In this document: piece after piece, positions 16,294 to 24,697 of the stretch
How the letters are laid out: the number at the start of each line of letters is the position of its first letter
Position numbering within the stretch: position 1 is the stretch's first letter
NCBI GenBank assembly: GCA_002938035.1
Contig: PTLH01000010.1
Span: 1-34,047, forward strand
Direction of reading: 5' to 3'
Source of the DNA: Alphaproteobacteria bacterium MarineAlpha3_Bin6
Lineage (GTDB): Bacteria > Pseudomonadota > Alphaproteobacteria > Rhodospirillales > UBA2165
Length of the DNA stretch: 34,047 nt
Notes under the pieces: model-generated
Databases searched by the model: none
What the model saw: only the letters and a program-made list of their open reading frames with translations
Told to the model about the DNA's origin: nothing
Position numbers and translations under genes: made by a program

Positions 16294-17175
16294 CTAAAAA
16301 TTTACCCATTTTGGTTTTTTAGGAACAACCAACGTGTCGCCAGCGGTTAGCACGTCGCTCTTCTCTAAAGCCTCTAGTCGTATGACCGCCATGCCTAGAT
16401 CACCGGAAGTCGATCGAAGTTCTCCAACAGTCTTTCCATTTTGTTTGATTACCGTACCCGGCGAGAGCTTTGCACCTTGAATATTCACCGGCATGAGTCT
16501 CTTTTTAATCAATCCCCTAAATTTAGTCCTGGCTGTCAGTTCCTGGCCCATATAACAGCCTTTTTTGAAATCTACACCATTCAATTCTTCAAACCCGCCC
16601 TCTAGTAGGATAGATTTTTCCACTTCCATGTCACGGCTACTGTCAGGTAGGCCTAGGGAAATTCGGTGCCGTTGATAGCGGTCATCACTAGCTTCCGAAA
16701 AACCTGCAGAGATTACCTTACCTATCGACTCATTGGGCAATATGCATCGGGCGCCCGCTAGGGCGAGCCTAGGATCAGTATATACAATCCCATTTTCAAA
16801 AAATTTTGCTGCCCCAGCTTTTTCTGGGAGTTCGAGGGATGTGAGGGCTCCTGTACCAAATAGTGCCAGAACCTGGTAAGCATCAGTAATAATTATTTCC
16901 ACATTTGATCGGAGTTTATAAATCTTTAAGCGCCTGTATAAATCCTCTATTCGAGAGGCCTCACAGTCTAGTAATAGGCGAGATCCTATGGTCGTAATAA
17001 AAAAATCATGAAGGTATTTTCCCTGGGCTGTCAGGAAGGCCCCGTAAATTGCGCGCTCCTCTGACACCTTTTCAATATCATTGGAGACAAGACCCTGCAA
17101 AAATCTCCGGGCATCCTTGCCTGATATTTCTAAAACTGAGCGGTCTAAAAGTCGGGTAAAGAGCTGTTCACTCAT
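16294..17175 (-). CDS. ygfZ: YgfZ-like folate-binding protein (GcvT family)
   Basis: Tetrahydrofolate-binding GcvT-fold protein needed for repair or assembly of certain Fe-S clusters, including that of MiaB. The family signature KGCYMGQE, with the functionally important Cys207, lies at residues 205-212 and is followed by LTARTKFRG. The N-terminal LLDRSVLEISGKDARRFLQG segment is also typical. The 293-residue length is close to alphaproteobacterial members (E. coli is about 326). It is divergent from the LPS operon (97 bp apart) and 9 bp upstream of the methyltransferase gene. ATG 17175 places the protein exactly at the usual N-terminus. Confidence 0.92.
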   Translation of the reverse strand: MSEQLFTRLLDRSVLEISGKDARRFLQGLVSNDIEKVSEERAIYGAFLTAQGKYLHDFFITTIGSRLLLDCEASRIEDLYRRLKIYKLRSNVEIIITDAYQVLALFGTGALTSLELPEKAGAAKFFENGIVYTDPRLALAGARCILPNESIGKVISAGFSEASDDRYQRHRISLGLPDSSRDMEVEKSILLEGGFEELNGVDFKKGCYMGQELTARTKFRGLIKKRLMPVNIQGAKLSPGTVIKQNGKTVGELRSTSGDLGMAVIRLEALEKSDVLTAGDTLVVPKKPKWVNF

Positions 17176-17272
17176 GGAACCAATATAGCGTCAGTAAATA
17201 CATTCGCAAATCGTCCTAAGGTAGATCACTCTTGATTTGCTTTTTAATATTCCTCTTTTATAACATTTTACC

Positions 17273-18316
17273 ATGCGAATTACCCTAATTGATGACTCAA
17301 TTCCATTTGATGGATCAACGCCAAGAAAAAGATCGATAGGTGGCGCAGAGAAGGCATTTGTGGGGCTTTCTGAAGCATTCGCAGCAAAGGGATATGAAGT
17401 CACGGCTGTAAACAGATGTGAATCCTATTTCGAGTTGAATGGTGTAAGATGGTTACCATTTGATGCACCACGTCCCCCCGATTGCGAAATACTTATCGCG
17501 TTTCGTCGGCCAACTTTGTTGCAGGAAATAGATGACGTTGACCAGCGGTTTTTATGGCTTTGGGGACCTCTCTCGTTCTTGAACAAGGCTAAAAACCAAG
17601 TTCTTCTGGACAGGTATATGCCTACTTTGATTTACTTGGGAGAAACTCAGCGGCGGAGTTGGAAACCTAATCGAATCTATCAAGAAGCGATTATCGTGCC
17701 AGGCGTTGTGGACGCCTATTTGGATTTTGAGAGTGATCAATCCGAGCCTCCACCGGTGGCTATTACGACCACTCACCCCCGCCATGCAATGCAGGAAATA
17801 CTTCGTCTTTGGGTGGATGAAATTCGCCCCAATAATGATCACGCACAACTTCATATTTACTCAACCTCATTGTCACGTTGGCGGGACACCGGTGAGATTG
17901 GGGATGATTTTGATGATCTTATCCCTATGGTGTTAAAGTCTGAAAAATGCGGCGTCTTTATAAAATCTCCTATGCCCGATTCAATCATGGCTAATGTCTA
18001 TGGAGCTGCTAAATTACACCTATACCCTGCAATTAAGATGGAGATGTACGGAAATACCCTTGCGGAATCTCAGGCTACTGGTTTGCCAGCGTTGGTGAGA
18101 ACAACGGACCAGAGTGCTGGGGCAATTGCCGAACGGGTATGCGATGGTCAATCGGGGTACATTGCGCCCGATGACCCCGCCTTTGTTAATTTGGTTGCTG
18201 AAATTCTTGCAGAAAGTAGTGGTATCTACCGGAGCTTGCATAAGGATGCGCTAGCCTTGCAGAGACAACGCAGTTGGCAGGTTGTATCTACCGAATTCGA
18301 AGCCCTCTGGAGCTAA
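17273..18316 (+). CDS. Glycosyltransferase, family 4-like
   Basis: First gene of the surface-polysaccharide operon, 347 residues. It has a GT-B layout: an N-terminal Rossmann half starting ITLIDDSIPFDG and RSIGGAEKAF, and a C-terminal donor half with EMYGNTLAESQATGLPALVRT, where the Glu of the GT4 E-x7-E region lies. It is clearly related to the product of 20058-21095 (shared DD.I.FDG, GG.E, RC/KC, LQR...W near the end), so the two are paralogs. The likely role is adding a sugar to LPS core or a similar glycan at the cytoplasmic face of the membrane; donor and acceptor are unknown. No strong Shine-Dalgarno is seen before ATG 17273. Confidence 0.85.
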   Translation: MRITLIDDSIPFDGSTPRKRSIGGAEKAFVGLSEAFAAKGYEVTAVNRCESYFELNGVRWLPFDAPRPPDCEILIAFRRPTLLQEIDDVDQRFLWLWGPLSFLNKAKNQVLLDRYMPTLIYLGETQRRSWKPNRIYQEAIIVPGVVDAYLDFESDQSEPPPVAITTTHPRHAMQEILRLWVDEIRPNNDHAQLHIYSTSLSRWRDTGEIGDDFDDLIPMVLKSEKCGVFIKSPMPDSIMANVYGAAKLHLYPAIKMEMYGNTLAESQATGLPALVRTTDQSAGAIAERVCDGQSGYIAPDDPAFVNLVAEILAESSGIYRSLHKDALALQRQRSWQVVSTEFEALWS

Positions 18317-18343
18317 TTTGACACTAGTTATATATATAAAAAA

Positions 18344-19303
18344 ATGAAGATGTTGTTTATTACATCGACCCGTGTTGGTGACGCGATCCTTTCAACGGGT
18401 CTCCTTAGCAAGGTAATATCAGATAATTCTAATATCAAAATTACCATTGCATGTGGCCCTGCGGCAGCACCGTTATTTCGTTGCGTACCGGGCCTCGAGA
18501 GAATAATTGTTTTAGACAAAATGTTGTTCTCGCTTCACTGGCTTAGGTTATGGGTTCTTTGTATTGGAACCTATTGGGATATTGTGATTGATTTACGGAA
18601 CGCACCTGTTACCTACTTGTTGTTGCGTGGCAACCGTCACGGTGTTCCAAGAAGCACCGGTTTGGAGCGTCGTGTCGAGAGGCTAGCCCGGGTATTGGAT
18701 CCTGAATTCGTGGCGGAGCCTATTCTCTGGACGGATGAGAATGAGGAAAGCTTAGCCCATAAATTAATACCCAGTGGAGAGCCTGTTATAGCGGTCGGAC
18801 CAACAGCAAATTGGAGAGCTAAAACTTGGCGGTCGGAAAATTTTTCTGAGCTAATCAGACGTTTGAGTGGACCACATGGAATACTTCCAGGGAGCCGGAT
18901 TGCTATATTTGGGCGTGACGATGAGCGCCCCGCGGTGTTCAACGTCATTAGTGATATTCCTGAAGAACGGCGTATCGATTTGGTGGGTAATTTAAATTTA
19001 CTGCAGGCATATGCGTGCCTGAAACGATGCTCTTTATATGTGGGTAATGATTCCGGATTGATGCATTTGGCGGCTGCTTCAGGCATTCCTACTCTTGCTC
19101 TATTTGGGCCGACCCCAGATTTACTATATGCCCCTTGGGGAGATTATACGAGTGTTGTAAGAACAAAGGCAGGCATGGAAGAGATATTCCCTGAGAAATT
19201 TGATCACCGCGCGTCGGATAGTTTGATGGACAGCCTTAGTGTTGAAATGGCTGAGAAAGGTGCGAACGATCTTTGGCTGCGCTTTAAGGAATCGAAAGAG
19301 TGA
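18344..19303 (+). CDS. Glycosyltransferase family 9 (ADP-heptose:LPS heptosyltransferase-like)
   Basis: 319-residue GT-B enzyme of the heptosyltransferase family (WaaC/WaaF/WaaQ type), which adds heptose to the LPS inner core. Visible landmarks are the N-terminal ITSTRVGDAILSTGLL, the middle IAVGPTANWRAKTW segment, and the diagnostic VGNDSGLMHLAAASGIPTLALFGPT around residue 230-254. ATG 18344 lies in an A-rich stretch with no strong Shine-Dalgarno. The stop overlaps the GTG of the next gene (19300-19303), indicating translational coupling. The GT9 member is the best single clue that the operon builds LPS core rather than an unrelated capsule. Confidence 0.9.
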   Translation: MKMLFITSTRVGDAILSTGLLSKVISDNSNIKITIACGPAAAPLFRCVPGLERIIVLDKMLFSLHWLRLWVLCIGTYWDIVIDLRNAPVTYLLLRGNRHGVPRSTGLERRVERLARVLDPEFVAEPILWTDENEESLAHKLIPSGEPVIAVGPTANWRAKTWRSENFSELIRRLSGPHGILPGSRIAIFGRDDERPAVFNVISDIPEERRIDLVGNLNLLQAYACLKRCSLYVGNDSGLMHLAAASGIPTLALFGPTPDLLYAPWGDYTSVVRTKAGMEEIFPEKFDHRASDSLMDSLSVEMAEKGANDLWLRFKESKE

Positions 19304-20058
19304 AACTTCCCACGTTATCAGCAGTGGTAAGTGTACATAACGAAGAGAATTGTCTCGCTGCATGTTTGGAGACACTCACGTTTGCCGATGAGCTGGTAGT
19401 GATACTCGATCGGTGCACAGATTGTTCTCAAGAGATTTCTAAAGGCTTTGGTGCTGTAATTTCCGAAGGTGCTTGGGAGCGCGAAGGAGAAAGACGTAAT
19501 GCCGCGATTGCAGCCTGCTCGTGCGATTGGATACTTGAAGTAGACGCGGACGAACATGTGCCCACGGAACTTGGGAAAGAAATACGCACCGCAATAGCTT
19601 CAAACGAATTTGACTGGTATGAAATACCGGTGGATAATTACATTGGTGATAGATTGGTGCGTTACGGTTGGGGTGCATCCTACGGTAAAGCCGCTTACCC
19701 AGGTTTATTCAGAAATGGTGCAAAGATTTGGGGCCCCCAGAGGGTTCACCCTAGGCTCGTTTGGAATGGGCGTAAAGGGCCAATGCTTACTAATCGATTG
19801 CAGCACTTTGTTGACCGGAGTATCACCGATATGATCAAACGTTTGGATTCCTATAGTACTGCGCGGGCAAAAGATATGCGGGAATCCAGTGATTATGGCT
19901 CATATCCGGGCTATATCCGCCGTATCTTTTCACGCTTCATCAAATGTTATATCGGCCGTAAGGGGTATAGAGAGGGCGGGTACGGTATTTTGATTGCCCT
20001 ATTTGCAGGCCTCTATCCTATCATTTCCTATATTAAAGCGGATCTTGAGGAAAGCTAA
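19300..20058 (+). CDS. Glycosyltransferase family 2 (WaaE/KdtX-like)
   Basis: 252-residue GT-A enzyme with N-terminal LSAVVSVHNEENCLAACLE, ADELVVILDRCTD, and the metal/nucleotide-binding DADEH at residues 82-86. The arrangement, including GERRNAAIAACSCDWILEVDADEH, matches LPS core beta-1,4-glucosyltransferases of the WaaE/KdtX group, which modify the inner-core heptose. A hydrophobic C-terminal segment (YGILIALFAGLYPIISYI) may touch the membrane. It begins with GTG overlapping the heptosyltransferase stop and ends with TAATG overlapping the next start. Confidence 0.88.
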   Translation: MKLPTLSAVVSVHNEENCLAACLETLTFADELVVILDRCTDCSQEISKGFGAVISEGAWEREGERRNAAIAACSCDWILEVDADEHVPTELGKEIRTAIASNEFDWYEIPVDNYIGDRLVRYGWGASYGKAAYPGLFRNGAKIWGPQRVHPRLVWNGRKGPMLTNRLQHFVDRSITDMIKRLDSYSTARAKDMRESSDYGSYPGYIRRIFSRFIKCYIGRKGYREGGYGILIALFAGLYPIISYIKADLEES

Positions 20059-21095
20059 TGGCTTGCATCGTCTTGGCCGATGACGGGATCGAGTTTGACG
20101 GTCAAAGTCCTGCTCGGGGGCCTTTGGGTGGTGTTGAAAGTTCTGTAGTAAATTTAACCAAGGAACTGGCGGCGCGCGGCCACGAGGTTCTGGTCCGTAA
20201 CAAATGTTCCGAAGCCAACACTGTCGAAGGTGTGCACTGGTTACCTATCGCTGAAGGTATGCCTAAATATGCTGATCTCTACATTGCTAATCGCGGAGAC
20301 AGGCTCATTCCAATGATGCCCCATGCAAAGCGCACGATATTCTGGGTACATAATCCAGCGCGTTATCTCTTGAAGTGGCGTTATATGGTTAAGCTATGGA
20401 AGCTAAAGCCCCCTATTATTTTTATCGGTGATTATCACTCCTCCACATATCCGTCTTGGGCACCGGGTGGAAGAAGGTTAATTATACCCTACGGGATTTC
20501 CGAGGATTTTAGAGTAGTTTCTGTTTCAAAAGTTGCTCCCCCACGTAGGGCGATTTTTACATCCAATCCGCTCAGATCTCTCGATTGGCTGCTTTCGGTT
20601 TGGCAGCGCAAAATTCATCCGATCTTGCCAGATGCGGAACTACATTTATTTTCAGGTGCGATTACCTATGGTGCTGTCGGAATAAAAAAAGAAAAAGAAA
20701 TCTTAGCTGTCTTAAACCAAGCTCGAGCCCTTAAGGCAAAAGGTGTTGTGATCAGGGACCCGGTATCCAAATCAAAATTAATCGACGAATTTCAAAAGTC
20801 CCGCGTAATGCTTTACAAAGGAGATGAAAACGAGACCTTTTGTTTGGCTCTAGGGGAAGCACAGGCAGCAGGCGTTCCGGCGGTTGTTCAGCGATGCGGT
20901 TCGGTAGTCGAGAGAGTAAGGGATGGTCTTACTGGTGCAATCACTGATACAGAGGACGCATTTGTCGAAGCCTCCGTGAAGTTGCTCACGGATGATAAAT
21001 ATTGGTTAACAACCCACAAGAACTCCCAAGCTTTGCAAAGAGGATGGGGTTGGTCCCAAGCAGCTGATGCGTTTGAAAGTCTAATACCTAAATGA
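20058..21095 (+). CDS. Glycosyltransferase, family 4-like (paralog of 17273-18316)
   Basis: 345-residue GT-B protein opening with IVLADDGIEFDG and GPLGGVESSV, then a donor-binding half containing LALGEAQAAGVPAVVQRCGS. N- and C-termini align by eye with the operon's first gene, pointing to an old duplication followed by divergence. It is coupled on both sides (TAATG upstream, ATGA downstream). It probably transfers a hexose or related sugar during LPS outer-core or side-chain assembly; specificity cannot be read from the sequence. Confidence 0.85.
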   Translation: MACIVLADDGIEFDGQSPARGPLGGVESSVVNLTKELAARGHEVLVRNKCSEANTVEGVHWLPIAEGMPKYADLYIANRGDRLIPMMPHAKRTIFWVHNPARYLLKWRYMVKLWKLKPPIIFIGDYHSSTYPSWAPGGRRLIIPYGISEDFRVVSVSKVAPPRRAIFTSNPLRSLDWLLSVWQRKIHPILPDAELHLFSGAITYGAVGIKKEKEILAVLNQARALKAKGVVIRDPVSKSKLIDEFQKSRVMLYKGDENETFCLALGEAQAAGVPAVVQRCGSVVERVRDGLTGAITDTEDAFVEASVKLLTDDKYWLTTHKNSQALQRGWGWSQAADAFESLIPK

Positions 21096-22117
21096 AACTT
21101 CTTCAGGCTATGGCGGGAGCTGACTACGGAGGCGCCGAGGAGTTCTTTGTGCGTTTGGCAATTGCGTTAAATTCATCCGTTGTCCAACAACGAGTGGTTA
21201 TTCGAAAACATAAATTGCGAGCCAGCCAGTTGCGGGCAGGTGGAGTTGAGCCGGTTGAACTTGGTTTTGGAAGTCCTTTGGATGTCGCCACAAGATGGAG
21301 ACTAAGACAACAAATTTCCGAGTTCAAACCGGATATTGTCTTAACTTGGATGAACCGGGCAACAGCTATGTTACCCGCGCGTGGAAAGTTTTTACATGTT
21401 GGTCGATTAGGGGGTTACTACAATCTAAAGTATTACCGTGCCTGTGATCATCTGGTGGCTAACACCGAAGATATTGCCAACTATTTAAAAAACAATGGCT
21501 GGGGTGAGGACCAGGTTCATTACCTTCCCAATTTTGTAACAGCGAAAAGGGTACCCAAAATCAAGCGAAAAGAATTGTATACGTCGAATAATGCTACCTT
21601 GTTATTGGCTCTTGGTCGATTGCATGAAAATAAGGCCTTTGATGTTCTCCTTAAAGCATTCGCTCAGGTGCCAAACGCCTATCTTTGGATTGCGGGTGAG
21701 GGACCCTTGCGTGAAACCCTTGAAAGGGAAGCGGAAAGGCTTGGTGTTAGGCCAAGGATTCGTTTTCTGGGTTGGCGTCAGGATGTAGCGGCACTATATG
21801 AGACTGCCGATATCTTGGTATGCCCATCCCGACACGAACCGCTAGGTAATGTAATAATTGAGGGTTGGGCTCACGGTGTTCCTGTGGTGGCTGCCGATAA
21901 CTTGGGACCGGGTGCCCTAATAAAAGATGGAGAGACGGGGCTTCTATTTCCAGTAAATGATGCAAACGCATTAGCTGCTGCATTGAAAAGGCTGATTTCT
22001 AATGACGAGTTAGGTAGGAGGTTGGCTGAGAACGGGAAGAAAATTTACAAAAAAAAGTTTTCGGAAAAAATTGTCGTCGACAAGTACATTAAACTATTTG
22101 AACAAATGAGTTTATAA
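21092..22117 (+). CDS. Glycosyltransferase, family 4 (WaaG/RfaG-like)
   Basis: 341-residue GT4 enzyme. N-terminal domain begins LLQAMAGADYGGAEEFF; the C-terminal Glycos_transf_1 domain has LLALGRLHENKAFDVLLKAFAQ, WIAGEGPLRETLEREAERLG, IRFLGWRQDV and the donor-binding SRHEPLGNVIIEGWAHGVPVVA with the E-x7-E pair. This is a textbook retaining GT4 pattern. The start ATG overlaps the previous stop (ATGA), and the stop overlaps the asparagine synthase ATG (TAATG). Likely role: sugar addition to LPS core or O-chain. Confidence 0.9.
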   Translation: MKLLQAMAGADYGGAEEFFVRLAIALNSSVVQQRVVIRKHKLRASQLRAGGVEPVELGFGSPLDVATRWRLRQQISEFKPDIVLTWMNRATAMLPARGKFLHVGRLGGYYNLKYYRACDHLVANTEDIANYLKNNGWGEDQVHYLPNFVTAKRVPKIKRKELYTSNNATLLLALGRLHENKAFDVLLKAFAQVPNAYLWIAGEGPLRETLEREAERLGVRPRIRFLGWRQDVAALYETADILVCPSRHEPLGNVIIEGWAHGVPVVAADNLGPGALIKDGETGLLFPVNDANALAAALKRLISNDELGRRLAENGKKIYKKKFSEKIVVDKYIKLFEQMSL

Positions 22118-23883
22118 TGTGTGGGATTGTAGGTATTGCGCTCAAAGATGGCATGCCAGAAATATCAATTCTACACAAAATGATGTCAGCAATCGCTCAC
22201 CGTGGTCCAGACGGCTCTGGTCAAATTGTTAAAGACAAAGTCATTCTCGGCCATACGCGTCTTTCTATCATTGATTTAAAGACTGGAGATCAGCCAATTT
22301 CCAATGTGCAGGGTGACCAGATCATTGCAAATGGTGAGATTTATAATTTTGTTGAACTTCGAGACAGACTGGGCACGGATAACTTTAGCACTCTGTCCGA
22401 TTGCGAGGCCCCGTTAATACTGTTTCAAAGTCAAGGAAAAAAATTTTCTGAGGATATGCGGGGGATGTATGCAATCGCCATCGTGGAAGGTGACAGTGGA
22501 GAGATTTATCTTAGCCGAGATCGTTTCGGTATCAAACCGCTATATATTTGCGAAGACGAAAAGGGCTTAAGTTTTGCGTCCGAAATCGGCGCTTTGATAG
22601 AGGCTAATATCGTAAAGCCGGTTTTAAATACTTCTGTACGAGATCAACTTCTACAGCAGCAATTTACCCATGGTAAGGTGACGGCCATTAGGGGCGTTGA
22701 AAGAGTTCTTCCGGGGGAAACACTTCGTATTGGCGATGGAAAAATTATAGAACGTTTGCGGCATCCTGCGCTACCAATTGATAGCCCAGCTGACTGGAAT
22801 GAGGAAGAAGCAATAAAGCTATTGGACGATGCCCTGATGGACAGCGTAGCCGTCCATCAGAGGTCAGATGTGCCTTACGGGTTATTCTTATCGGGAGGAG
22901 TTGATTCCTCGGCGATACTTGCCTGTATGCGAGAACTTAACGACCGCCCTGTGGAGGCCTTTACGGCCGGTTTTAGCGGTACACAGGTGACGGATGAGCG
23001 TGCACATGCACAGACTGTTGCAAAAGCCGCGGGAGCTAATTTTTACGCAGTTGACTTCAATGAAGATGATTTTTGGAATTTACTTCCCACAATCGTAGGG
23101 TGCCTTGACGATCCCACTAGTGACTATGCCGTGCTTCCAACGTTCAAGTTGGGAGCGCTTGCTCGTGAACGAGGTATAAAGGTGGTGCTTACCGGGGAAG
23201 GGGGAGACGAACTTTTTGCTGGTTACGGGCGTTATCGCCGATTAATGCGGCCTTGGTGGATGGGGGGGCGCCCGATGCGCCATAAAGGCATTTTTGAAGG
23301 AAGTGGTATTTTGAGAGAACCCGCTGGTTCTTGGAATACCCCGGATCTTATAAATACGTCCCACCGGTCTTGGACCAGGCTACAACAGGCTCAGGCCACA
23401 GATTGTGCGGGTTGGTTGCCTAATGACCTACTTATCAAGCTCGATCGCTGTTTGATGGCCCATGGTGTAGAGGGACGAACCCCGTTTCTTGATTTAGAGG
23501 TGGCGAATATAGCGATGCGTCTGCCAGATCGACTTAAAATCCGAAATAACTTGGGCAAATATATCCTTCGAAAATGGTTAAATAAAAAGTTTCCCGAGGC
23601 GAAACCTATGAGCCCTAAAAAGGGATTTAGTGTTCCCGTGGCGGAGTGGATTTCCAAAAAAGCAAGATTAAGTGGCGAGCTTGTTGCTGCGCAACCTTGC
23701 ATTGAAGAAATCGCAAATGCCGGCAGAGTTAGGGCTCTTTTTTCTAGCTTAGATGGAAACCCCAACCGTAAGGCCGGACAAATGGCGTGGACACTGCTAT
23801 TTTATGCTCTTTGGTACCGTTTTCATATCGATCGCAAACCGTGTGACGGAGACGTTTTTGACAACCTATCAATTGCGAACTGA
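22117..23883 (+). CDS. asnB: Asparagine synthase (glutamine-hydrolysing), AsnB family
   Basis: 588-residue class II glutamine amidotransferase plus ATP-pyrophosphatase. The N-terminal nucleophile Cys2 follows the initiator Met (MCGIVGIAL), with AHRGPDGSG and the GEIYNFVELR segment completing the glutaminase domain. The synthetase domain has the PP-loop SGGVDSS at 259-265 and GEGGDELFAGYGRY. The enzyme makes asparagine from aspartate, or amidates another carboxylate. It ends an LPS glycosyltransferase operon and overlaps the previous stop by 1 bp. AsnB-like proteins in such operons often amidate sugar acids or related groups, so a dedicated surface-glycan role is possible (inference). Confidence 0.92.
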   Translation: MCGIVGIALKDGMPEISILHKMMSAIAHRGPDGSGQIVKDKVILGHTRLSIIDLKTGDQPISNVQGDQIIANGEIYNFVELRDRLGTDNFSTLSDCEAPLILFQSQGKKFSEDMRGMYAIAIVEGDSGEIYLSRDRFGIKPLYICEDEKGLSFASEIGALIEANIVKPVLNTSVRDQLLQQQFTHGKVTAIRGVERVLPGETLRIGDGKIIERLRHPALPIDSPADWNEEEAIKLLDDALMDSVAVHQRSDVPYGLFLSGGVDSSAILACMRELNDRPVEAFTAGFSGTQVTDERAHAQTVAKAAGANFYAVDFNEDDFWNLLPTIVGCLDDPTSDYAVLPTFKLGALARERGIKVVLTGEGGDELFAGYGRYRRLMRPWWMGGRPMRHKGIFEGSGILREPAGSWNTPDLINTSHRSWTRLQQAQATDCAGWLPNDLLIKLDRCLMAHGVEGRTPFLDLEVANIAMRLPDRLKIRNNLGKYILRKWLNKKFPEAKPMSPKKGFSVPVAEWISKKARLSGELVAAQPCIEEIANAGRVRALFSSLDGNPNRKAGQMAWTLLFYALWYRFHIDRKPCDGDVFDNLSIAN

Positions 23884-24008
23884 AGATAGCTGATTTATTG
23901 TTTTAAATATTTTAGACAAATCTTCTGCACTAGTGTGAGAGGCTACTGTGAATTTAATCAAAATTGAAGAAAGCAAAGGATAACAATTTGCTTCTGGCGG
24001 GATAACTT

Positions 24009-24665
24009 TTGGCAGAACAGAACCAATTAATATTGCCCGAACCCATGGAACACCTGACCGATGAGGAGTGGGAGGATGCTGGTTTTACCCGTGCGCAATT
24101 TGAAAATCGATGGCGTGCACGACTGGAACGTGACAGGTTTTCACCGGAAACAGGTTCTCCTGCCCCGAATTTTATCCTAGAGGTTTTAACGTCTGAGGGT
24201 AAACGTTCTGGTGAGCTATTCCAGCTTTCTTCTTTATTTGGGAGGCCCATCGGTCTGGTATTTGGCTCCTACACGTGACCACCTTTCAGGGAAAAGGCCG
24301 TGCGCCTTATCAAAATTTCTAAAGAACTAGAAGATCAAGCAGAGTTTTGTTGCGTTTACATAAAAGAAGCCCATCCATTGGATGGGTGGGTTCTACCTGA
24401 TAATACCTTAGAGGGTATCGAAGTGGAGAGCCCCGACACAAAAGAAGAGCGAGCTGCCGTAGCCGCTATCTGTATGTTGCGTTACAACTTTCCGTTTCGC
24501 ATGGTGCTTGATAGTATGACCGATGAGGCAGAGGAAAAATACCGGTCCGAGCCAGATCGGCTCTACGTAATTGATGCTGAAGGCAAAATAGCTTGGAAGT
24601 CCGGCCTGGGGCCTTTTTATTTTGATGTGGAAGGTTGGTATGAGGCATTAAAGAAGGAGGTCTAA
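24009..24665 (+). CDS. Deiodinase-family selenoprotein (in-frame UGA = selenocysteine)
   Basis: 218-residue thioredoxin-fold protein read through TGA at 24276-24278 (residue 90). Before the TGA: SPAPNFILEVL and GLVFGSYT; after it, in the same frame: PPFREKAVRLIKISKEL, YIKEAHPLDGW, LYVIDAEGKIAWKSGLGPF. These match iodothyronine deiodinases (FGSCT-U-PPF, EAHPSDGW, GxGP). Ser87, Tyr117, Glu120 and His122 lie at U-3, U+27, U+30 and U+32, the spacing I recall for the vertebrate Dio3 catalytic network; the thyronine-contacting His at about U+49 is absent, so thyroid hormone is not the expected substrate. A redox or reductive dehalogenation role is possible but unproven. The start is TTG 24009 (GGCGGGA upstream) or ATG 24045. 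No signal peptide is seen. It lies 125 bp after asnB and just before pyrC. Confidence 0.88.
24276..24278 (+). other. Selenocysteine codon TGA
   Basis: In-frame TGA between GSYT and PPF codons, at the exact selenocysteine site of the deiodinase family. The reading frame stays open for 129 further codons with conserved family motifs. Confidence 0.85.
24284..24314 (+). promoter_or_regulatory. Candidate bacterial SECIS hairpin
   Basis: GAAAAGGC (24291-24298) pairs with GCCTTATC (24304-24311), 7 of 8 positions with one A-A mismatch, around the loop CGUGC (24299-24303). The loop starts 21 nt after the UGA and has G at its second position, within the general bacterial SECIS rule (loop 16-37 nt downstream, G in the first two loop bases). 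TTT at 24284-24286 can extend the stem with AAA at 24312-24314 across a 4-nt bulge. Pairing was done by eye, with no energy calculation. Confidence 0.6.
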
Positions 24666-24697
24666 ATCTCATTTTTTTGCATAATGTAGATGCTTCC

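Noticed and set aside
24009-24278. Pseudogene or two separate small genes broken at TGA 24276
   Set aside because: The frame is unchanged across the TGA, the codon sits at the known selenocysteine position of the family and both halves carry conserved deiodinase motifs.
24282-24297. CCTTT/AAAGG hairpin directly after the UGA as the SECIS
   Set aside because: Its loop begins only about 9 nt after the UGA, closer than the usual bacterial range; the hairpin at 24291-24311 fits better. The two are mutually exclusive.
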